Positions 62,189-64,000 of a stretch of DNA of 64,000 nt are shown piece after piece. Source of the DNA: Planctomycetota bacterium (GTDB lineage Bacteria; Planctomycetota; Planctomycetia; Planctomycetales; Planctomycetaceae); the NCBI GenBank assembly GCA_014584345.1, contig JACTNB010000024.1, positions 1-64,000 on the forward strand, given 5' to 3'. Position 1 is the first letter of the stretch. Each line of letters starts with the position of its first letter. The notes beneath the pieces were generated by a model. That model was not told the origin of the DNA and made no database searches. It saw nothing but the letters and a program-made list of their open reading frames with translations. Made by a program: the position numbers and the translations under genes.

Positions 62189-63565
62189 GTGGATTTCAAG
62201 AAACTGAACCTTCGGGAGCTGCTGGAGGAACGCGAAAAGCGATTCGGCAAGGCCAAGACCCTCCGCGACAAGGCTGTCGGAGAAAAGCGAGACCTGACGA
62301 CCGAGGAAGCCGCCGAAGTCGATGGCCTGATCAATGACGTGCGCACGATCGATCAGTTGATCAGCGAGAAGCGTGCCGCCGAAAGCCGGCAGCACGCCGA
62401 GCGACTCAATCAGTCGTTCGACGAACTCGAGCAACGAGCCAGCGACGCCGGATCCGGCCTACGTGGCCCTGAACCGGAGCAACGGGATTTGTTCGACGGC
62501 CACAGCCTGCAGCAGTATTCGCTGCTGCGAGCGGTGCGAATGCGAGCCGCCGGCAAGCCGCTCGACGGGTTCGAAGCCGAAGTCTCTCAGGAACTGGCAC
62601 ATCGGTCCGGAAAGTCCCCCCAGGGCTTCCTGGTGCCGTGGGGCTTACCCGTGCGTGCAGATCGCTCGAATCGCGAGCAACGGGCGTTTGACGCCACGGC
62701 TGGGGCGGGGGCCATCCCGACCATGCTCGCGGGCACGATGATCGAGCTGCTGCGAAATCGCGTGCTGGTGCAACGGCTCGGCGCGCAGATCCTCAATGAC
62801 ATCGTCGGCGAACTCGACATCCCCAAGCAGACGGCCGGCGGCACGGCCTACTGGCTGGGCGATGATGGGGAGCCGACGGAATCCGAGCAAACGATCGGGC
62901 AGGCTCAGTTGCGAGTGAAAACGGTCGGAGCCTACACCGACATCACGCGGCGGCTAATGAGTCAGTCCTCCATCGACGCGGAGATGTTGATCAGAAACGA
63001 TCTGATTCGCACGCTGGCGATCGAGATTGACCGCGCGGCCCTGAACGGATCAGGGGAAGACAATCAGCCGCTGGGAGTGCTGCAGAACGAAAATATCGCC
63101 ATCGTCGAAATCGGCGACGACGGTGGAGCGCTGACCTGGCAGAAGGTGGTCGAGCTGGAATCGGCGGTGGCCCTGGCCAATGCCGACCAGGGATCCCTGG
63201 CCTACGTGACCAGCACCGGCGGACGCGGGACGATGAAGTCGATCGAACGGTTCGCGGGGACCGGGAAGACGCTGTGGCACGACGACAACACCGTCAACGG
63301 CTACCCGGCCCACGCCACTAATCAGTTGCCGATCGACCTGGCCAAGGGTGAGGGCACGGACTTGTCGCCGCTGATCTTCGGGGACTGGTCCTCGATTATT
63401 ATCGGTTTCTGGTCCGGCCTCGACGTCCTGGTAGATCCTTACAGCAAGAGCAAGTCCGGCGGAGTCCGGGTGGTCGCGCTGCAGGACACGGACATCACGT
63501 TCCGCCACGACGAATCCTTCGCGGCGATCTTGGACTTCGATCCGTCTGTCCTGGTTGCTCCCTAG
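62189..63565 (+). CDS. Major capsid protein (HK97 fold)
   Basis: A 458-residue protein. An N-terminal coiled-coil delta domain (~1-100, EEREKRFGKAKTLRDKAVGE, LISEKRAAESRQHAERLNQS) is expected to be removed by the protease. The body has GAGAIPTMLAGTMIELLRNR, ILNDIVGELDIPKQTAGGTA, SEQTIGQAQLRVKTVGAYTD, and C-terminal IIIGFWSGLDVLVDPYSKSK, all typical of HK97 capsids. The start is GTG 62189 with AAGGAAA five bases upstream. A terminator follows. Confidence 0.9.
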   Translation: MDFKKLNLRELLEEREKRFGKAKTLRDKAVGEKRDLTTEEAAEVDGLINDVRTIDQLISEKRAAESRQHAERLNQSFDELEQRASDAGSGLRGPEPEQRDLFDGHSLQQYSLLRAVRMRAAGKPLDGFEAEVSQELAHRSGKSPQGFLVPWGLPVRADRSNREQRAFDATAGAGAIPTMLAGTMIELLRNRVLVQRLGAQILNDIVGELDIPKQTAGGTAYWLGDDGEPTESEQTIGQAQLRVKTVGAYTDITRRLMSQSSIDAEMLIRNDLIRTLAIEIDRAALNGSGEDNQPLGVLQNENIAIVEIGDDGGALTWQKVVELESAVALANADQGSLAYVTSTGGRGTMKSIERFAGTGKTLWHDDNTVNGYPAHATNQLPIDLAKGEGTDLSPLIFGDWSSIIIGFWSGLDVLVDPYSKSKSGGVRVVALQDTDITFRHDESFAAILDFDPSVLVAP

Positions 63566-63595
63566 GCGTAATCCAGTCTGATTGATCTCTCGTCT

Positions 63596-63645
63596 GGGAG
63601 GCGGGTTGCCTTGACTCCTTTCGACAGCCCGTCCTCCCTTTTTTT
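63596..63645 (+). terminator. Terminator after capsid gene
   Basis: GGGAGG-CGGG and CCCG-T-CCTCCC stem (~10 bp, one bulge), followed by seven T residues. Confidence 0.75.
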
Positions 63646-63675
63646 GGAATGATGACTATGCAAGGGGATCCACAC

Positions 63676-64000
63676 ATGCGAGTCGCGATTCTTCGGCCGG
63701 TCCTGATCGGCAATCGCATGCGCAGGCCTGGCGAGGAAATCGACGTATCCAAGGCCCGGGCGCAGCGACTGACGCGGGGGGAAAACCCGGTTGCCAGACT
63801 GCTCGACACCGAAGATCTGCCACAAATCGTGCGGCAGGCCATCAGTCACCAGGAATCGCCTCCCGGCGAGCCTCCGTTGACGCTGGAACAGCTGGTCATG
63901 TTGGGGATTCAACCGAAGGTGGCTCGCATCCTGATCGATGCGGGACTGACCAGCAAAAGCCAGTTGACGGCCGAAAACCTGGCACAAATCGAGGGAGTCG
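63676..64000 (+). CDS. Phage protein, N-terminal part only
   Basis: The frame (MRVAILRPVLIGNRMRRPGE, then LDTEDLPQIVRQAISHQESP) continues past the right edge. The small beta N-terminus and a helix-hairpin-helix-like end (LTSKSQLTAENLAQIEGV) suggest a head-tail connector or DNA-end protein, which would fit its position after the capsid gene; that is inference. AGGGGAT lies before the ATG; in-frame ATGs at 63649-63660 are possible starts. Confidence 0.6.
   Translation, partial: MRVAILRPVLIGNRMRRPGEEIDVSKARAQRLTRGENPVARLLDTEDLPQIVRQAISHQESPPGEPPLTLEQLVMLGIQPKVARILIDAGLTSKSQLTAENLAQIEGV

Larger units (their letters stand above)
47054..64000 (+). mobile_element. Prophage (tailed, HK97-type), left part
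   Basis: It begins beside tRNA-Asp and continues past the right edge. It carries a tyrosine integrase, a tRNA-Cys-like gene, csrA, a run of small overlapping genes, two minus-strand HTH genes, an amidase, HNH endonuclease, terminase subunits, portal, prohead protease and capsid. The left boundary (attL) is inferred; the right boundary is unseen. Confidence 0.85.

Overview
The window comes from a moderately GC-rich bacterium, almost certainly a member of the Planctomycetota. The pointers are a DUF1559 prepilin-like protein, secreted PQQ-type beta-propeller proteins (one fused to a methyltransferase-like domain), large TPR proteins, a secreted YHS-domain protein and a sulfatase. No species call is possible from the sequence alone.

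Layout. (1) 1-9.3 kb is chromosomal background: a propeller protein leaving the left edge, a 1071-residue TPR protein, a DUF1559 protein, rpsU and a TPR lipoprotein. (2) 9.33-24.8 kb is the most unusual region, a decayed chromosomal integron. Thirteen cassette-like units lie on the minus strand, separated by attC-like recombination sites of about 48-108 bp, most of them 90-92 bp. They are headed by two different N-terminal remnants of integron integrase genes (12.73 and 24.46 kb) on the plus strand, which is the classical divergent intI/attI/cassette arrangement. Cassette cargo includes a pyruvate-kinase-like protein, a Ca2+-type P-type ATPase, a sulfatase plus HAD phosphatase pair, a methyltransferase, a DsrE protein, a DUF6882-like protein and a nucleoside-deoxyribosyltransferase/TIR-like protein next to attI. 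The left end cuts into the remnant of a DNA methylase gene. (3) 24.8-46.75 kb is background again: lnt, moeA, a YHS protein, a copper-type P-ATPase, a HAD-IIA phosphatase, a heme-binding DUF3365 protein, an HD-domain protein, two propeller proteins, a STAS protein, a CysQ-type nucleotidase, fabZ, an HDAC-like deacetylase, mtnA and a secreted metallopeptidase-like lipoprotein. Two inverted copies of a ~200-bp non-coding element lie at 34.5 and 40.1 kb. (4) From tRNA-Asp (46.98 kb) to the right edge lies a tailed prophage: tyrosine integrase, tRNA-Cys-like gene, many small overlapping early genes including csrA, a minus-strand HTH pair, a YiiX-type amidase, HNH endonuclease, terminase subunits, HK97 portal, prohead protease and capsid. 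The right end of the prophage is outside the window.

How the parts work together. The integron appears to be an archive of captured genes whose integrases have lost their catalytic domains, so it probably can no longer shuffle cassettes by itself. The prophage follows the usual head-morphogenesis order (HNH, TerS, TerL, portal, protease, capsid) and looks intact as far as it is visible. Start sites were chosen from Shine-Dalgarno sequences and from where coding sequence begins outside attC sites; several starts are TTG or GTG.
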